A DNA stretch of 64,000 bases from Adiantum capillus-veneris (GCA_014529385.2 CM043967.1:129536182-129600181); one strand, 5' to 3'. Counted from the stretch's first letter, positions 31,586 to 43,412 are shown. Numbers and translations: made by a program. Notes: generated by a model from the letters alone, not told the origin.

Positions 31586-32640
31586 CTCAGGAGATAAAAA
31601 AGAAATCCATTGCAATACTTTCCCAAGGGCAGGTGGATATGGGCAAAGGCTGTAACAATCCCTGTGCTTTATGCCTGTCCAACTTGACCTTCTGGCATAC
31701 CAAGCAACTGCGCACAAACTCGTCCACATCCTTCTTGAGTCTCAACCAAAAGAAGTATGTCTCTACCCCTTTCAAGGTGGTAGCAATGCCGCGATGACCC
31801 GTTAAAGGTGGACAATGGCATTCGGTTAGAACCTTTTCCCTCGACAGTTGTGTAATGCACAACATCGTGTTTTCCTCATCAAGTAGCCATCCCGAATGGA
31901 ATATCCCGCTACTATCTCCCCATTCCATATTCAACTAAATACATCTGCAAAATTTGTATCTGTGGCGTACTGACCGACCATATCCTCGAAGCTTCTATGA
32001 TGTATCGCGGAAATAGCCAGAACCTACGGCTTCCGAAACAAAGTATCTACCACCAATTTCTTCTGTCCCTGCACATGGACAATCTGGAAGTAAAACGATG
32101 ATAAGATGTTTGCCCACCGCATCTGCTTTTCCGATAGCTACTTCTGTGACAAGAAGTAGCGTAAAAGTCCAACTATCTGTGAAAACAGTAAAATCGGCTC
32201 CGAGTAGGTAATGTCGCCATTGAGTAAGAGCATGGATAACCGCCAAAAGCTCTTTCTCACATATCTGTACTATCAATTCCAGCCTTGCAAACAATCGGCT
32301 CTCATAGGCAATGACATTGGCCTTCTTGCATTAAAGCCGCATTCAGACTACGACCACAAGTATTACAATATACTTAAACGACTTCTGCAAATCCGGCAAA
32401 GTCAAAATTGGTCCTGTAGTCAACTTTTGTTTCAATTTCTGAAAGGTAGTCACCTTTGTGGATCCTCACGAGAAAGAGACTCCTTTCTACGTCAAATAAG
32501 AAAAGGGGTAAACAACCTCTGTAAACTCTCTGATGAGATGCCGGTAGTAAGAACAAGCCCAAGAAGCTTTCAACTTCATGGACATGCATCGCTGATCAAA
32601 CGTCGACGCTACATCTCTTCGATCTCCGTCCGAGTAGGTC
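31586..32640 (-). pseudogene. pol: E RT end, RNase H and integrase zinc domain
   Basis: Minus strand, from right to left: RT thumb (EVESFLGL...YYRHLIREF, ~32590-32530), RNase H remnants (CEKELLAVIHALTQWRHYLLGADF, ~32270-32190), and the integrase zinc domain (LTECHCPPLTGHRGIATTLKGVETYFFW ... CLVCQK, ~31840-31690). It leads into KAQGLLQPLPI and AMDF, the start of the catalytic core, at the solo LTR. Multiple frames; not functional. Confidence 0.82.
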
Positions 32641-32723
32641 GAGATGGGCCGTACTCCTTGCGTAAATCTTCGATGTGATCTCTTCCCACATCTCCGGATG
32701 CAGAGGAAGTCGACTGATCTCAG

Positions 32724-33135
32724 ATGCTCTGAGAAGTGAGAGCCCAACAACTCTTATAAAGAGGTTACAAGGGATGCCAAAAGCAGAGCCCAAAAGCTTC
32801 AAAATCAAAAGCCTTGCCAAAAATAAAGCAAAAGCTCTCTGTCTCTCACAAGCTCTCTCTTGAGTAAATAAAGCAAAGCTTAAAAAAAGTAAAACTCTCT
32901 CTCTCTCTTTCTTCCTCTTGCATGGAATAAAGTAGTAGCCCCAAAAAGCTGCCACGCGAAAATTTGCTTTTCCGTACTGCTGTTGCCGCAAATGGCGGGC
33001 GTCCGTATAGCAAGCCACGTCAGCAGCGTGCGTACAGCAAGCCACGTCAGCATTTTTTGGCGGGGGAGGGGGGGGGTTCCTGCAAGAGAGGGTGTGTGTG
33101 CGCGCGCTCGGCAGCCACGTCACCAATTTGTGACA
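32724..33135 (-). repeat. Right (5') LTR of E, 3' part deleted
   Basis: On the minus strand it starts TGTCACAAATTGG at 33135. It matches the left LTR for ~300 bp and stops at ~32724, where it joins RT-end coding sequence. PBS, gag, protease and most of RT are absent at this junction. Confidence 0.82.
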
Positions 33136-33140
33136 AAGAA

Positions 33141-33386
33141 TACGAAGCCTACCTATCAGAGGCACATGTGCAAGACCTAGATTCCCATTGCTCCAAGGAG
33201 AAAACCTATCAACGCTTACAAAGGCTTGGAGTGTATTGGCCATGTGTGCGAACAGACGTTCATGAGTATGTCAACAATTGTGACAAGTGCAGAGCCAAAC
33301 CACCAATGGAATACACCACGCTATTCCAAGTAACCATACCACCACACTGGAGCCAATATATGATTGACTACCTTACAACCAGGATA
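33141..33386 (+). pseudogene. pol: D extra pre-integrase zinc module (HHCC), second part
   Basis: Open frame continuing from 29095: YEAYLSEAHVQDLDSHCSKEKTY..., GVYWPCVRTDVHEYV, CDKCRAKPP, an intact H-x6-H ... C-x2-C integrase-type finger. It is followed by LFQVTIPPHWSQYMIDYLTT, which begins the linker that normally leads to the true integrase zinc domain. The F insertion (TSD TTTCC at 33387-33391) cuts it here. The same arrangement is preserved in G. Confidence 0.85.
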
Positions 33387-33391
33387 TTTCC

Positions 33392-34667
33392 TGTCACGTG
33401 ACACATCCAACCCTATGTGTCCGTGGACAAGCTACAGCATGATCAAGGTTCAATCAATCCAGTCGATCTAGATTAGAAGTGATATGGCACTTTTGTGAGT
33501 CTATTCGTAGACCGTGCATGCCCAGTCACTTAGGGTAGATGCATATCCTCTGGTTGCGCATAGCATGATCATCAGTATTCCCATCAGAATCCATTAGAAT
33601 CAGTTAGCGGATTTTTCTAGTGATTTTAGCTTATTTTCCCTATTTTTGACATTTTTCACTTATTAATTTAAGTGACTTTCCAACAAAAGTAGGTAGGGCA
33701 ATTTTGCTAAGTTTGTATATAAGCAAACCCAAGTTAGCACTAAATGGCAGAAGAGGCAACAGAAGCTCTACGCTCAACAGGCAACTTCTCAGCAGACACC
33801 CCAGGAGACCTAGCGTTTTGCAGATCCAGCATCACCTAGTGTTTTTCCCCATCAGATCAGCCTCGGCTACCGCAGACAGCAAGAGCCCCAGCGTTTTTGC
33901 AAGAGATCAGCAGATCAGCCTAGCGTTTTGCATTTTGCAGAACCACGGCAACAGCAGGACCAAAATTCAGCCCTAGCGTTTTTGGTTGCAGATCAGCCCC
34001 GGTGTTTTGCACCTTTACCGCGACGGAAAGTCAAGGAACATCAGCGTTTTCAGTTTTCAGCAGTTAGTACCCGCAGATCAAGTCTCGAACCTCACAGATC
34101 TCACCTTCCCACAGCAGTTCCTCGCCGCACGGTCAGTTAGCGCAAGGTTGACAGTTTCAACCCAGAAAACGCAGATTTCAGCATCTGCGTTTTCAGCGCG
34201 TCGTCGTCGCATCGTCGCCATCGACATCGTCATCGGCAGAGTCAGCATTCAGCAGATAGAAGATTAGCAGATTTCAACCCATAGCGTTTTTGGACAGTAG
34301 TAGAAAGATTGCAGATTTCAGCCCTTAGGTCGACTTCGTCATCATCGTCGACATAGCCTAGACTTGCATCAGTCACTTGCATTCATTTGTACCAGATTGT
34401 GCAATCAATAGTAGACCATTCTCGCCAACGAGAGGAAGGCCTTTGGAGGAGGGTTTTACAACGTCTCTGTTGTCGTATCTCTCTTCTCTCTATCCCTCAG
34501 TCTCATAGACTTGCATGCACAGTGTCCATTCACTTTGTTTGTGATCATAGCATTCCCTCATTAAGAACGGAAGGCTCTACCTTCCATAAGAACAAAAGGA
34601 ACCTTGAGCACAGTTCGGAGCACTCATCTTGAGCAAAGCGCAAACAATCATTCCACTGCACCTAACA
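33392..34667 (+). repeat. 5' LTR of F
   Basis: TGTCACGTGACAC ... CACCTAACA, 1276 bp. TATATAAG at 33716-33723; after it many AGCGTTTT and GCAGATC(A) units (33790-34290), as in the B LTR. The part 34371-34667 is duplicated at 35391-35692. Confidence 0.92.
33716..33723 (+). promoter_or_regulatory. TATA box of F LTR
   Basis: TATATAAG; the equivalent in B is at 17181-17188 on the minus strand. Conservation in both copies supports it. Confidence 0.6.
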
Positions 34668-34668
34668 T

Positions 34669-34680
34669 TGGTATCAGAGC
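34669..34680 (+). other. Primer-binding site of F (tRNA-iMet)
   Basis: TGGTATCAGAGC, one base after the LTR end. Confidence 0.93.
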
Positions 34681-35112
34681 TTTGGTAGTGTTCTGTATCA
34701 CTCAAGGAAAGAACCACAAGAATCACAAGAATTTTTTTTGCTTGTTGAGGTCGCACGAACCCAAGTTCGCTTGGACGTGTCGATTCCTCATCGTGTTTTT
34801 GAAGAGTGACAAGAATCCCAGGAAAGAAGGGCTTGTCCAGCCTCCCCTTGTGTCTCTTTTCACTCATTGAGAGCGGACCGTGCACTTAGCGGCCGGCCAA
34901 TCGACGTGAGGTGGGAGAAAGCAACCTTCGTGTGAGCGCAAGGCCGCCAAGGGGTGCGCCCACGGAAAGGAGTAGAACTCGGGTGAAGAGAAGATCCTTC
35001 TCAAACGCGGTTCGCAAGCGAAAGAAAACATCAAGAACCTCAAGAACCCAAGACCCACAAGAACCCAAGTTCCTCGTGAACTTAAGAACCCACAAGAACC
35101 CACGACTTCAAA

Positions 35113-35390
35113 ATGGTCATCACTCGAAGCGGAATGGATACTTCGCTTGGAGGTGATGAGCATGAGAGAGGCGAAGAAGAATTTTCCCCACCAAGAGGTT
35201 TTTCCGACCCTCCCCCTTTCCCATCTACGACAAAGATTGCACTAACTCCTATGGAGGCTTTAGAGCAGATGTTTATGAAAAGGAATTTAGAACGCGAAGC
35301 AAGAAACGCAGAAAGAAGAGCAGAAAGAAAAGGAGAAATGGAGCGCAGACACCAAGAAAGAATGGCGGCCGCCGTCAAAGGAATGAGCGA
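35113..35390 (+). pseudogene. gag: F gag N-terminus, truncated
   Basis: MVITRSGMDTSLGGDEH start shared with B. A proline-rich piece (FSDPPPFPSTTK) is followed by a charged helix (MKRNLEREARNAERRAERKGEMERRHQERM) likely to form a coiled coil. The frame runs out into LTR sequence after ~93 codons. The leader 34681-35112 is noncoding. Confidence 0.8.
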
Positions 35391-35692
35391 GCATCAGTCA
35401 TTTGCATTCATTTGTACCAGATTGTGCAATCAATAGTAGACCATTCTCGCCAACGAGAGTAAAGCCTTCATAGGAGGGTTTTACAACGTCTCTGGTGTCG
35501 TATCTCTTTTCTCTCTATCTCTCAGTCTCATACACTTGCACGCACAATGTCCATTCACTTTGTTTGTGATCATAGCATTCTCTCATTAAGAACGGAAGGC
35601 TCTACCTTCCATAAGAACAAAAGGAACCTTGAGCACAGTTCGGAGCACTCATCTTGAGCAAAGCGCAAACAATCATTCCGCTGCACCTTACA
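35391..35692 (+). repeat. 3' LTR fragment of F
   Basis: Matches 34371-34667 of the 5' LTR, ending CACCTTACA before TSD TTTCC. Confidence 0.9.
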
Positions 35693-35697
35693 TTTCC

Positions 35698-35703
35698 GGG
35701 GGG

Positions 35704-35748
<45 letters not shown>
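35698..35748. repeat. (G)n(GA)n(G)n simple repeat
   Basis: G run 35698-35706, GA repeat to ~35742, G run to 35748. It sits exactly where D should continue past F, so the D sequence ends at this simple repeat. Confidence 0.9.
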
Positions 35749-37844
35749 CCGCAGACCTAGTGATTTTATCACTTGTTAGGCCTTGTTGTATGCCAAAGTT
35801 TGCTTGCACTGAGCAACTTTGTTTTGGCCTGCCCATCCTATGTGTTAAATCTTCAAGGCAGTTCTTAAAAAAGATTGTATTAAAAGAAAAAAAAAGATTT
35901 GCCTGCCCTAGAGGGCTAAGGCCTTAGTAATGCCTCCCTTTTTTGCTAATGAAAAATCGATGCTTGCTATTGAAAAACAATTTTGATATTGAAAAGAAAA
36001 ATGTGATTGGCCTAGAGACATATGGTCATTTAATGTAGGATCTTCTTGAAGTTCTTTTTTTTTGGAAGAAGCAGGAATAATATTAAAAGGAAAAAGAGTT
36101 ACAAACTTGCCTCACTGGAAGGGAGAGAGGCATTCCAAAAATAAAAAGGAAATTACAATTGGAGGCATGCAGAGACCATAAGATGTCTCTCCTTTGAATA
36201 GAAGCTCCACATAGTGACCTTCCATTTTTGCCATCTACAGGACTTCTATGTAAGCTGTGAGACCTCTTTCTCCAAGCTTGCTATGTAAGTTGGGCATACT
36301 CTGACCCTCCTCAATTTGAAACACTACAGTCACCACCGTCAACAAAATGCTGTTGGTCAAGTTTTTGCACCATCTAATACTCGTCTGACGAAAATTTATG
36401 GTTACACTACAACTTACTGATCCACAGGTAAAAGGTTCTCAGGTTTCTTTTGTACATAATGAATATCAAAGGTTTTTTAACTTGTCATGGTAATCATACT
36501 GCTGGTTTGAATATAAAATACAATAGAAGCTGCTCTATTGTCCTGCAAAAGGATGATGGTGTTTCACGAACTTGGACTGAGAACATATATGCTTATCTTG
36601 TGCTAAAGTTTTCTTAATCTATCAAGAAAAACTCTTGTGTGAGGCTCCTTGGAGAGGAGGTTATGGTTATTTAGGAAAAATGATTTTCCTACAAAGAAAC
36701 TCGAGCCGAAGTGTGTCTACATAGAAGTAAAAGATGTGAAAGCATGCCGTGCTTGTGATACATGATAAGAACATGAAATAAAAGCGTGAAGCACACAATA
36801 TGGTCAAATGTGAACCGCTAAACTTAAAATTCAACCGTGCCATTAAAAAGTATAGGAATCAACATGCACAAGTTAAGTAAGTAGAGCCTTTGCTTTATGT
36901 GAATGTCTGGGAGTAAGAAATAGTGAACCCTTTTAGGTCTTTTACTTGTTGAGCCGGCTCTAGAAAGAGGTAGGCCAACAATAGCAGGGAATGTTTCTCC
37001 CCGCAGGCAAGTGCACTTACAAGCGCCAAACTGCTGGGAGTTAGCCTCGATCAACGTGAGCGTACATACACTCAGGGAACTCTGGCTTTACTTTTTCTTT
37101 TATGCAATCATTCATTAGACATTTAAGTGCATGTACACACAATTTATGTTGCTTTGGTGCTAAGATGTTATACGGTCACACAAGCATAGGATACATCTAA
37201 AGAGTTTACCAATGCGAAGAGAATGCCTAAGTCAGTTCATTGGTACCAAGAATGAGCCTAAGAGTACTATGACCTACTTGAGGGCACAAAAATAAAGTTA
37301 GACTCTAAGTCAATTAACTAGCACATGTTACTAGTGACGTCCATTCATATACTTTATGGCAAGGAGAATCGTGACTTTATAGATACATAAATGGCCATAA
37401 TCATCATCAACAAGAAAGTATGCAACATGAAATACAATGCAGAAAGTGCGAAGAAATGGAAGTAGCACACCTGTAATAATGGGGTGGATCCTCATATCTG
37501 GATGTGACAATAGGCCCCAAAAGCAATGGAGATGCTCGCCGAAAATGCAAGTCACCGAGAGAAAATGTCAAGCTAGTCCTCAAGCTTCTTTACCCTGCAC
37601 AAAAGTAAGACCCAAAGCACAATACATCACGGATGCAAATCAACAGGAAGAAGCAATTATTCATGAAAACAAAATGAAAATCCTAAACTAAGGTCTCAAA
37701 ACCTAGATAACTAGAGGGAAAAATCAAGTGGGAAAAAGTGCCTCTAGTAAACGTGCATGTGTCTAGTGCACCATGATCAATCCGTAGAACTCAAGGATCT
37801 AGTGCACTAGGATGGACAAGAGAACTCTCTCCAAACAATAAAAT
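35749..37844. other. Stretch without a supported gene
   Basis: AT-rich sequence with no ORF over ~85 codons and no recognisable domain. A T run at 36052-36061 followed by AGGAATAATATTAAAAGG and a plus-strand purine-rich stretch could be the antisense 3' end of a short non-LTR insertion, but I see no TSD. Confidence 0.5.
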
Positions 37845-40456
37845 CTATAAATTGCGAGCTCTCTGTCTGATGGTCAAAGGCTCACTAGCACCTAGATCTA
37901 CACATGTGGTCTCCTCTAAGGTGAAAATATCAAGTCTAGGGATGACATCAGCCTCTCTGTCCTCACTGGTCATAAATCTATGAAGCTCACGTATCACGGG
38001 TAGACTCCTACATAGCTCTATGTCTCTAGGATGGTCAATGGAAGTATGACTCCAGGTCGTGCTAGGGTTTACGTGTGATAAACTCAAGGGAAGGCTCTTC
38101 GGTAGCCAGATCTGCAATGCTCGCACTCTTGTAGGGATATCTCTTGGAGATCTCCTAGCACATATGCGTGTGCATCTAGCTCTAGGACATGCTAGCTGTT
38201 GTGGAGGTACCAGCCTCTCTACGGGGCGTCTCGTCTCTCGACATCGGGCTTGTGGAGTCCTCGCACTAGGATATGCTCGTGTATGTGCTAGTTGTGCTAT
38301 CGCTCGTGGCCTAGGAACCCAAACCTATCTCTATCCCACGAAATAATCCTATGCCTCTAGTGACTGTCTAGATGTGAGCCAACCATGTGAAAGTCTGTTG
38401 TCGGTCATATAGCTCAGTAGAAAAATGGTCATGTCGTCACAAGGCAAAGATCTAGCATGTATCTCATCACAAGAAACAAATACAGGTCGGGTCATCCGAA
38501 AAGCTCTACGTGGAGAGCTATGTGCCTGATCTGGCGTGGGTTTCTCCTCAGCGGCACTACTGGTCGCTGTGAACCTCAGCCTAGAGAAGGCTCTACACAT
38601 GACTGGGATGCATGTGTACATGGTCTCCAAACAAGCCTAGCAGGATCTCTCATATCCCTATGTGGGGTGTGAGTAGAGGTCACTCTACTCCGTGTGCACC
38701 CAGGTATCTATGGTGTAACCTCTATCTCCGTGGTGTCTCTAACATGGTCTCTAGGAACCTGATCTAGCAATCTACGGCTCGTGGCTAGTCTTTGCTCAAT
38801 CCAGTGATATGATCATGAATCGGCATGTGTAGATGGCACCAGGGCAACATCTACCTGGGGTGGTTGCTGTCTCAGTGGCTCACTGGCAGTGACATTGCTA
38901 TGCAGGCTAGAAGTGTGGGGTAGCGATGATGTCAGCTCTGCAGCCTCTCTTGTAGAGGGATCTAGTCTTGTATGTAGCCCTAGCTCGACAGCTATCCCTA
39001 AGGGCCGTTTTGTGATCGGCAGATCGAAACAAAAATGCTCAGACAACTAAAAATTGTGAAATGGTCTCATCTGCGTCTAGGCCGAGGTGACTCAATGTGT
39101 GACTTTGTGAGGTCTCTCGCTACGCGTTCGAAGTCTCGTGGACAAGGGTGACAGGTGGTGTAGGCTCCGTAAAATCACTCTGACTAGGCTCTGGTCTCGA
39201 GGGCTCTACCTATGGGGGCAGGCTAGGTGCTGGATGGATCTCATGTGGCAAACTCCTCAAAGGCTCTAGTGTAGGCTCAAGCACTATACAAGGTGTGTTC
39301 TGAGCGATCCTCTCTCATGCAGTCACTCGCTCATCAAGATAGGTGTCGTCCTCATCTAATCTATCCCAAGGTGGTAAAATATGTCGCGATAAAGGAGGCC
39401 TAGGAGGTGATCTCGCAAGTGGCATTCGCGAGGACTCGGAGCTTTTGGTAATAGTGGAGCTAGCGTGGCCATCATAGATAAACATACGTCATGATGCCTA
39501 AGGCGAGGGGAGTAGGGTAGACCTATAGTCAAAATGTATACTACGTGGTCGGTATCCCTATAGACTCTCTAACATGGATCTCCTATCAGATATGCAAGAA
39601 AGTGCACTGAAGGATCGCGAGATCCACCACTCGATAAGCATCTATACCTACGCCCAAGCTCGTCTAGATATGTCATGGTCTGCTCAACTCTCTGAAAGCT
39701 CCACTAGCCTAGAATTTTTCTGCGTGTCTAGGCTATCGTCTGGGTGTGCTCACTCAATTTCATCAAAGTCAAGGGTCTCAATCGAGCGATAATGCTCTCT
39801 AAGCTCGTCAATAAAAAGTACGCTCTCGGCCTGTGGATAGACTCTCACAATCTGCCTAGGTCTAGACAATGGTCTCGATGGGTCTGCCATCTTGACATAA
39901 AAGTGGTCATGTAAAATCGACATAGAAGGCAACGCAACGTGGATATTGGCCTATGATACGCAAAATCTGACCCTCTGGTTGTGTCGTGCTACCTGAAGTC
40001 TCTCTAGCCACATGTGATACATGAAGCGCGGGGGTCAACGATCGAGGAGCACTATTATCTACATCGTATGATCTACTGTGACCTATATCCGGTGCTCTCA
40101 AAGGTGGTGCTGGGGTCGCCATCGCCTCTCTCGTATGCTCTCTCATTTGTGTCGTCGGAGGCTGGCATAGGTCTCTAGATGGTGCAGGGTGTCGACACCA
40201 TAAAATGCGACTCTCGAAGGCTCTAGGTCTCCATCTGTGACTCACTCTGACGGGTACGGGAAGTACTAGCACTCGCCGAGGTATGCATCACTCTAGCCTC
40301 GTGGTAGTTCGAGGTGCCTGGTGGCAAATCAAGTCTAGGTGATGATAAACCTAGCGGTGGTCTCCTGAGTGATGTGGGTGGTGGCACTATGTCTAGAGGA
40401 GGTGAGGCACTCCTACTCGAAGCAGCAAGCTCGAAGGGTCGAGGATCGTATGGCAA
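37845..40456 (-). pseudogene. Unidentified decayed ORF tract, Pro/Ser/Arg-rich
   Basis: Minus strand carries a succession of open stretches in differing frames: 40456-40223 (PPLDIVPPPTSLRRPPLG), 40272-39907, 39932-39750 (VYPQAESVLFIDELREHYRS), 39046-38813, 38630-38349 and 38126-37845 (DVIPRLDIFTLEETTCVDLG). Codon-like periodic composition differs from the AT-rich flanks on both sides, which suggests an old coding sequence of at least 2.5 kb. I recognise no domain. It could be a gag region of an unrelated retroelement or a decayed gene. Confidence 0.35.
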
Positions 40457-40539
40457 TCATCAAGTCAAAAAGTAAAATGCGGTGCCAGTGGTGCTCGCAT
40501 AGCATCTATCTCTGGGCCCGTCAACAAGTGTCAAGACAT

Positions 40540-40695
40540 CCATTAAAAGAAAAATAGAGAATTAAATAAAATTTCAAAAAATTTAGGAAAATGAAGTAGG
40601 AATTAGCAAAAGTAAAAGAAATTTATGAAAATAAAGAATAAAAAAGGAAATTAAATAGAAAAAAAAGAGAAAAATCAAGAAAATAAAGAAAAATT
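40540..40695 (+). repeat. A-rich, C-poor tract
   Basis: About 155 bp of AAAATAAAGAA-like sequence with almost no C, directly in front of the G fragment. It may be a degenerate poly(A)-like or simple-repeat tract. Confidence 0.6.
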
Positions 40696-40696
40696 T

Positions 40697-41131
40697 ATGA
40701 AACTTGCACAACCTCTTTATAGGCTCATAGTTGTGTTTGTATGGACTGATGAATGTGAAGCTTCATTTAACAAACTCAAGGAAGCTTTGATATCTGCACC
40801 AATGTTAAAGGCGTCTCATTGGGAAAAGCTTTTCCACGTACATATAGATGCTTCAGCCTTCACAATAGGACGTATTCTAGCACAACCAGGAGAGGGGACC
40901 GTGGATTTTCCCATTTGTTATGTTAGCAGGCAACTGAACAGTGCAGAAAAAGATTATACAACCACGGAGGGACAGGGTTTAAAAATGATTTATGTTGTGA
41001 AGAAATTCCGGCATTATCTTTTGGCCAACAAGTTAGTGTTTTTCACAGACCATCAAGCGCTCCTCTATTTGATAAACAAGCCTTGCAATATGGGATGAAT
41101 TGTTAGATGGTTCATTATATTGCTTGAGTTT
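40697..41131 (+). pseudogene. pol: G RNase H
   Basis: Open frame: FVWTDECEASFNKLKEALIS, VHIDASAFTIGRILAQPGEG, YVSRQLNSAEKDYTTTE, KKFRHYLLANKLVFFTDHQALLYL. Acidic catalytic positions (D in HIDAS, E in TTEG, D in TDHQ) are present. Continues into FDFMVVVKKGKTHLRADRLS after H (50113). Confidence 0.9.
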
Positions 41132-41370
41132 TGTGCGCGTATGTCGCACGTGTCAATGCAAGGAACTTGCCGATACACCGTGTGCGAGCCACAAATGGCT
41201 CCAAGCACACAACAAACCTAAACTAGTAAGCTCAAAGAAGGCGATGGTGTGTCACTCACCGCTCTACGCTTGCTTCGTGGAGGATTCCTCGCCGCAAAGA
41301 AGAAGGAGCCGCCACTTCGCCGCGCTCAACCGCTTCGCCGTCACTGTGTCGTCGTCGCAATGCTCGATCG

Positions 41371-41431
<61 letters not shown>

Positions 41432-41765
41432 GCATACACACACACACACAAGGAGATGAAGAAGAAGAAGATGGAGATGGAGCAAGAGAACTCTTCCATT
41501 GCACAAATGAGAGAATGAGTGAATTTTAGGTTTAGTTGACTTTTATATGAGCTCGCCCCATTCACACTTGGGTGCCTATGCTTAGCCAACTAATCCCTTG
41601 AATGTTCCAGTTAGAGTGCGCCTCTCATCGGCAATCACTCTTACCCTTTTCCTATTGGACTGACAAGCCCAGTACCTGACTCTACAAGTAAATAATACAA
41701 CGTCTGCCATAGGTTACAACGTTCGTCGTAGGTGATACGATGTCCGTGAGCCGTGAGGGTTAACA
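41132..41765 (-). repeat. Left (3') LTR of H
   Basis: Plus strand TGTGCGCGTATGTC ... GAGGGTTAACA. Contains a (CT)n run at 41373-41429 followed by (CA)n and a GAAGAAGAAGATG stretch; the SLSLSL/ERERER ORFs here are repeat artefacts. Matches the right LTR apart from repeat length and scattered substitutions. Confidence 0.93.
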
Positions 41766-41777
41766 TGCCCCCCTTCC
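41766..41777 (-). other. Polypurine tract of H
   Basis: Minus strand reads AGGAAGGGGGGCA immediately before the LTR start TGTTAACCC. Confidence 0.85.
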
Positions 41778-43412
41778 TGATGTAGATTCCGTCCTCGGAA
41801 GCTATTGAGTTGAAGCTCGTTCGTCGAGGTGGAAGAGCATTTGAGATGAATGTCCTTAGCCTTCTTCAGTCACTGCAAAATCAAACAACATTGGCACAGT
41901 AATTGCATTCTCATAAGCGATTAAAAAGCATATGCAGTTTTAGGCAGACAAATTGATTAGTAACAGAATTTTAAACAATTTGTCAGATATAAACATTAAA
42001 TTGCAATATAATCAAATGCATAAACAGATGTAAAGGTAAAAAATTAAACAAGTCTGGGGTCGCTAACTTAACGATCGAAAGGCACTAGAGATCGACTATT
42101 AATACCATGGGTAAGCTTCTTAATTTTCTCTGGTAAATTAAGTTGTTTAATCGCGAGAGCCAAGTATTTCATGTTCAAGGGCTGACTAGAGGCTATACCT
42201 AGAAGACCTTGTAGTTAAGCTACGATAAAAGGAATTTCTCATGAAATCATCGCCTGACTGATTACTTTTTCTTTGACCCCCCAAAGTCTTTTCACAGTGA
42301 TTCAATTTTGATGTGTGTGCTTATTTTGTATGCCTTGGGTTTTTTGCTTTTCAAGGAAAAGCGCCCATAGTGGGAACCTCTAGGGCTCTAGTACCATAGG
42401 CGATACATGTGAGTGAAGTACCCAATCAAGCTGAGATTTCTCTTCCAGCTTAAGATTTTACATTGTGGCACTTTGATTTTTTGTTTGTTCATTTTCATCA
42501 TTTTAATTTTGTAACTTTGGCGGATCATATAACACTGATACACCTCCCCAGGCTCATCACACTAGTAAACTCCCTTTATAATACTTAAGCTAAAGGTCAA
42601 TAGGGTCAAGCCCACTAGAAAGCCCTAGTACATTTCACACAATGCTACCTAAATCGGATTAAGAACCTAAGTAACCATTGATTATTAGGGAGGCATTCCC
42701 CATGGTATTAAGAGAAGATCTCTAACACCTAACTTGGTCAAACTAGCTTAGTCGGACTGCTTGATTTTTAAATCTAGACAAGTGATTATGACAAAAAATT
42801 ACATTGAATTAAATGTTTGATACTAAGCAAATGTGTTGGATATTATGCTACCAATCACAATCAAAGGAGACAATCATAGATGCAAAAAAGATAAGGGGCA
42901 ATGCTAATGGACAAGAAACACCTGTTTGTGTTGATGGTCGCGCTTGATTTGAAGTGTGAACGAGAGAAAGATCCCATGAAGGTCCACATCCTAACAACAG
43001 CAACACGTTCCTGTACACACTATGAAACACAAGAATACCTCTAGGAGGCACATCAGTGGGAAAAAAGAACTTTGGTAATCACTCAACTCTAAAACAGAAA
43101 CACTCCTATCGTACCAATTCTACCTACCCTCCATCACTTGAGTGATGCGGATCAAAGGTGTTTGATGACACAAGTTTCTATTTCAGTGTACTGGATGCGA
43201 ATGTGTAGGTCTGAGTCAATGTTTTGACTTTAATTGTGCATACTCATTTGCTAATTGCTCTTGCTCTTTATTTATTTATTTTGTTTTTATGAGTATAAGG
43301 CTATATATATACATTCCCTAAGATTGGAGATTAAGAGGTCAGGGAAACAAGGTTGAGAGGGAAGCAAGTGAATGATGACTGTTAGCAACCACTCCCCCCT
43401 TCCTTGGGTAGA
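41778..43412 (-). other. 3' noncoding region of H
   Basis: About 1.6 kb, AT-rich, with no ORF beyond ~65 codons and no pol motif on either strand. This is where RT/IN would be expected in an autonomous element. Confidence 0.7.

Larger units (their letters stand above)
29096..33135 (-). mobile_element. Element E: truncated chromovirus related to C
   Basis: TSD AAGAA at 29091-29095 and 33136-33140; outer ends TGTAACAG... and ...TTTGTGACA. Coding remnants are on the minus strand: RT end, RNase H, integrase and chromodomain. There is no gag, protease, RT core or PBS: the right-hand LTR is joined directly to RT-end sequence near 32720. A solo LTR (31064-31585) lies in the integrase. Integrase tail and chromodomain are very similar to C. 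Confidence 0.9.
33392..35692 (+). mobile_element. Element F: internally deleted copy of the B family
   Basis: TSD TTTCC at 33387-33391 and 35693-35697. Complete 5' LTR (33392-34667), tRNA-iMet PBS, leader, the first ~93 codons of gag, then a direct jump at ~35391 into the middle of the LTR, which runs to its normal end at 35692. The jump lies at a short shared sequence (GCATCAGTCA), so it looks like a microhomology deletion. Confidence 0.92.
17415..35697 (+). mobile_element. Element D: decayed Athila/Tat-like gypsy element, host of the nest
   Basis: Plus-strand gag-pol in collinear pieces: gag 17450-18393, further gag/linker to 19132, protease 25929-26388, RT 27192-28361, RNase H to ~28912, pre-integrase zinc module 28913-29095 and 33141-33386. 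Pieces are separated by B, LINE2, E and F, each with its own TSD, which proves they were once contiguous. No LTR of D is in the window: the left end lies beyond B, and after the F insertion (TSD TTTCC) sequence passes directly into simple repeats, so the integrase core and 3' LTR are lost or elsewhere. RT style (SFLDGFSGYNQL) and YLTT..FP linker suggest the Athila/Tat side of Ty3/Gypsy. Confidence 0.85.

Noticed and set aside
33704-34267. Overlapping ORFs of 60-93 codons on the plus strand
   Set aside because: Inside the transcribed part of the F LTR; made open by AGCGTTTT/GCAGATCAG repeats.
41256-41504. ORFs encoding runs of Ser-Leu or Glu-Arg (also 49636-49860, 57574-57995, 35570-35836)
   Set aside because: Generated by CT/GA and CA/GT microsatellites in LTRs or intergenic sequence.
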